Assembly: GCA_913060815.1 (NCBI GenBank)
Contig: CAJXSZ010000003.1
Span: 62,001 to 126,000, forward strand
From: an uncultured Sulfitobacter sp.
GTDB taxonomy: Bacteria > Pseudomonadota > Alphaproteobacteria > Rhodobacterales > Rhodobacteraceae
Reading direction: 5' to 3'
DNA: 64,000 nt
Below the pieces are notes generated by a model. That model saw nothing but the letters and a program-made list of their open reading frames with translations, was not told the origin of the DNA and did no database searches. This document shows positions 62,668 through 64,000 of the stretch, one piece after another. Within the stretch, counting starts at the first letter, position 1; every line of letters starts with the position of its first letter. A program made the translations under genes and the position numbers.

Positions 62668-64000
62668 CCGCTTTGTGTCCAACGGTACAGCCAGACTTCG
62701 CTCAGGGGCGCATCCTTCATGCGTAGCTGCACTCGGAACTCGGCCACGGGGGTCTCGTCGGGCTGGAAGGTAAAGGCCAGTCGTGGCCCATTTGTCTCCG
62801 GGTTGCGTTGTAAAATTCCGGGTGTGGTGCTGCCGGTGCTGCTGCGCAGGGTGACGTCGATCGCATTAAGATCTTCGGGCAGGGCCTGGCCGTCTTCGAA
62901 ATCAATCACCATCACAAGGCCGCCCTCGGGCCGCGCACCCATGGCGGTGCCGGTCACGCGCACCAATTCAGACGGTTGCGGCGCAGGATCGGCACCCCAT
63001 TGCAGGTTATAGCGCATCTCATGACTGCTCCCCGCGGCAATGGGGTCGGTGGGACGCCAATAGGCGACAATATTGTCGTAGATCTCTAGGTCGGCAGGAA
63101 TTTCCACCAGCGTCACTGCGCCTGCACCCCAATCCCCGCGCGGCGTGATCCAGACGGAGGGGCGCTTGTGATACAGCGCTTCGAGATCGTTATAGTCGCT
63201 GAAGTCACGCTTTCGCTGCATCAGGCCGAAACCCTTGGGGTTCATATCGCCGAAGGCGCTGATTTGCAGCGCTGTCGGATTGGCCAGCGGCCGCCAGATC
63301 ACCTCGCCCGTGCCATTGTGGATAAGCAGCCCGTCACTGTCGTGCACGTTCGGTCGAAAATCGGAAAAACGCGCACGGTCGGTCGCGTCAAACAGGAACA
63401 TCGACGTAAGCGGGGCGATGCCCACATGGCTCATGTCAGTGCGCGCAAAGATCGTCGATTCGACTTCCATGTCGAGGACATCGCCGTGGGTGATCTCGAA
63501 ACGAAACGCGCCTGTGCAGCTGGGGCTGTCCATAAGCGCGTGCAGGGTGACGGATTTGTCCGAGGAGTCAGGTTTCTCGATCCAAAAGGCCGTGAAATCG
63601 GGGAATTCCTCCCCCATAGGATCGCCTGTCTTGAGGGCCAGTCCCCGCGCGGAGAGACCGTATATTTCACCTGTGCCAATGCCACGGAAATAACTGGCCC
63701 CTTGAAAGACGCTGTATTCCGTGTGGATGCCATTGCCTAACAGGTCCGCCCGCAGACGCAAGCCAGAATATCCCATATGATCGTTCAGGGGCAGATCAGG
63801 GAATTGATCCGCCTTATCAAAAACGTTCAGATCAAACACCAGCGGACCAGCAACCCCATCTTCTACTATATTGATTTCGACGGCTTGAGGGAAATAGAGG
63901 CCAGGGGGAAAGACATCGAGGCGCTGGGGGGTGTTGGTGTCTTCCCAAAGCGCATTGCGCGGATCGAACCAGATCTTGCGGTACTGGTCATAGCTGAGGT
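62664..64000 (-). CDS. mdoG: glucans biosynthesis protein MdoG/OpgG, 5' part outside window
   Basis: The C-terminal 445 or so residues are visible; the start lies beyond base 64000. SYDQYRKIWFDPRNALW at the upper edge, FRGIGTGEIYGLSARGLAL, PKGFGLMQRKRDFSDY and SVWITPRGDWGAGAVTLVEIP are the MdoG signature. It is a periplasmic protein that processes or elongates glucan made by MdoH. Operon with mdoH by a 4-base overlap. Confidence 0.92.
   Translation of the reverse strand, partial: LSYDQYRKIWFDPRNALWEDTNTPQRLDVFPPGLYFPQAVEINIVEDGVAGPLVFDLNVFDKADQFPDLPLNDHMGYSGLRLRADLLGNGIHTEYSVFQGASYFRGIGTGEIYGLSARGLALKTGDPMGEEFPDFTAFWIEKPDSSDKSVTLHALMDSPSCTGAFRFEITHGDVLDMEVESTIFARTDMSHVGIAPLTSMFLFDATDRARFSDFRPNVHDSDGLLIHNGTGEVIWRPLANPTALQISAFGDMNPKGFGLMQRKRDFSDYNDLEALYHKRPSVWITPRGDWGAGAVTLVEIPADLEIYDNIVAYWRPTDPIAAGSSHEMRYNLQWGADPAPQPSELVRVTGTAMGARPEGGLVMVIDFEDGQALPEDLNAIDVTLRSSTGSTTPGILQRNPETNGPRLAFTFQPDETPVAEFRVQLRMKDAPLSEVWLYRWTQSG

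Overview
The window reads as the chromosome of an alphaproteobacterium of the Rhodobacterales, most likely the Roseobacter group. The signs are high GC, complete ethylmalonyl-CoA (EMC) pathway genes interleaved with TCA-cycle genes as in Rhodobacter sphaeroides, an H-NS/HvrA-type protein, an alphaproteobacterial LexA box (GAAC-N7-GAAC), and many families typical of this order (TIGR02302, TIGR02186, NnrU, DUF1737). No rRNA, tRNA, CRISPR array, prophage or insertion sequence was found. Almost all the DNA is coding.

Layout. 1-6.0 kb: a truncated DUF4175 protein, a zinc-ribbon membrane protein on the other strand, then ftsE-ftsX-plsC-like-PPOX flavoprotein as a tight operon. 6.1-16 kb (minus strand): a 2-oxoglutarate dehydrogenase/succinyl-CoA synthetase operon, sucC-(secreted protein)-sucD-sucA-sucB-(two small genes)-MAPEG-lpdA. 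16.3-19 kb (minus): mcl2-nnrU-DUF1737-mch, an EMC/malyl-CoA module. 19.2-22.6 kb: small secreted protein, TauE-like exporter, two PRC-barrel paralogues and mdh. 22.8-28.6 kb: the sdh operon, with a sulfotransferase-like gene and a lipoprotein gene between sdhA and sdhB, followed by DUF1963 and a small zinc-ribbon protein. 28.7-32 kb: FAD dehydrogenase/DUF1989 pair and deoD. 32-37.5 kb: hvrA-like, ecm, a PlsB-like acyltransferase and ccr. 37.6-39.3 kb: a luxR-luxI quorum-sensing pair with a small overlapping gene. 39.3-43.4 kb: helicase, SDR, TIGR02186 and TauE. 43.4-48.2 kb: a BMP-type nucleoside ABC transporter. 48.3-53.4 kb: rimI-tsaB-nifU, universal stress protein, aminotransferase, M48 protease, YigZ-like and DCC proteins. 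53.4-58.1 kb: a small SOS-type gene, rimO, rhodanese, YHS protein, SseB-like and an Fe-S uracil-DNA glycosylase. 58.4-64 kb: capsule export kpsT-kpsE, then osmoregulated periplasmic glucan genes mdoG(partial)-mdoH.

How the parts work together. Crotonyl-CoA carboxylase/reductase (ccr), ethylmalonyl-CoA mutase (ecm), mesaconyl-CoA hydratase (mch) and a malyl-CoA thioesterase (mcl2) are core steps for growth on acetyl-CoA without isocitrate lyase. Their products, succinyl-CoA and malate, feed sucCD, sdh and mdh encoded alongside. Non-coding DNA appears to tie them together in two sets. Paired GTGATCAC palindromes, 20-21 bp centre to centre, lie upstream of both sucC and sdhC. TTGC-based repeats lie upstream of ccr, ecm and mcl2.

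Most interesting: (1) an almost consensus sigma-70 promoter at 53838-53866 whose 17-bp spacer carries a perfect alphaproteobacterial LexA box. It drives an uncharacterised 118-residue protein built of two 39-residue repeats. (2) The two shared operator families of the TCA and EMC genes. (3) A sulfotransferase-like gene translationally embedded in the sdh operon. (4) A hairpin that covers the ribosome-binding site of the H-NS-like gene. (5) A luxRI pair directly beside ccr with candidate operators. No clearly new multi-gene defence or mobile system is visible.
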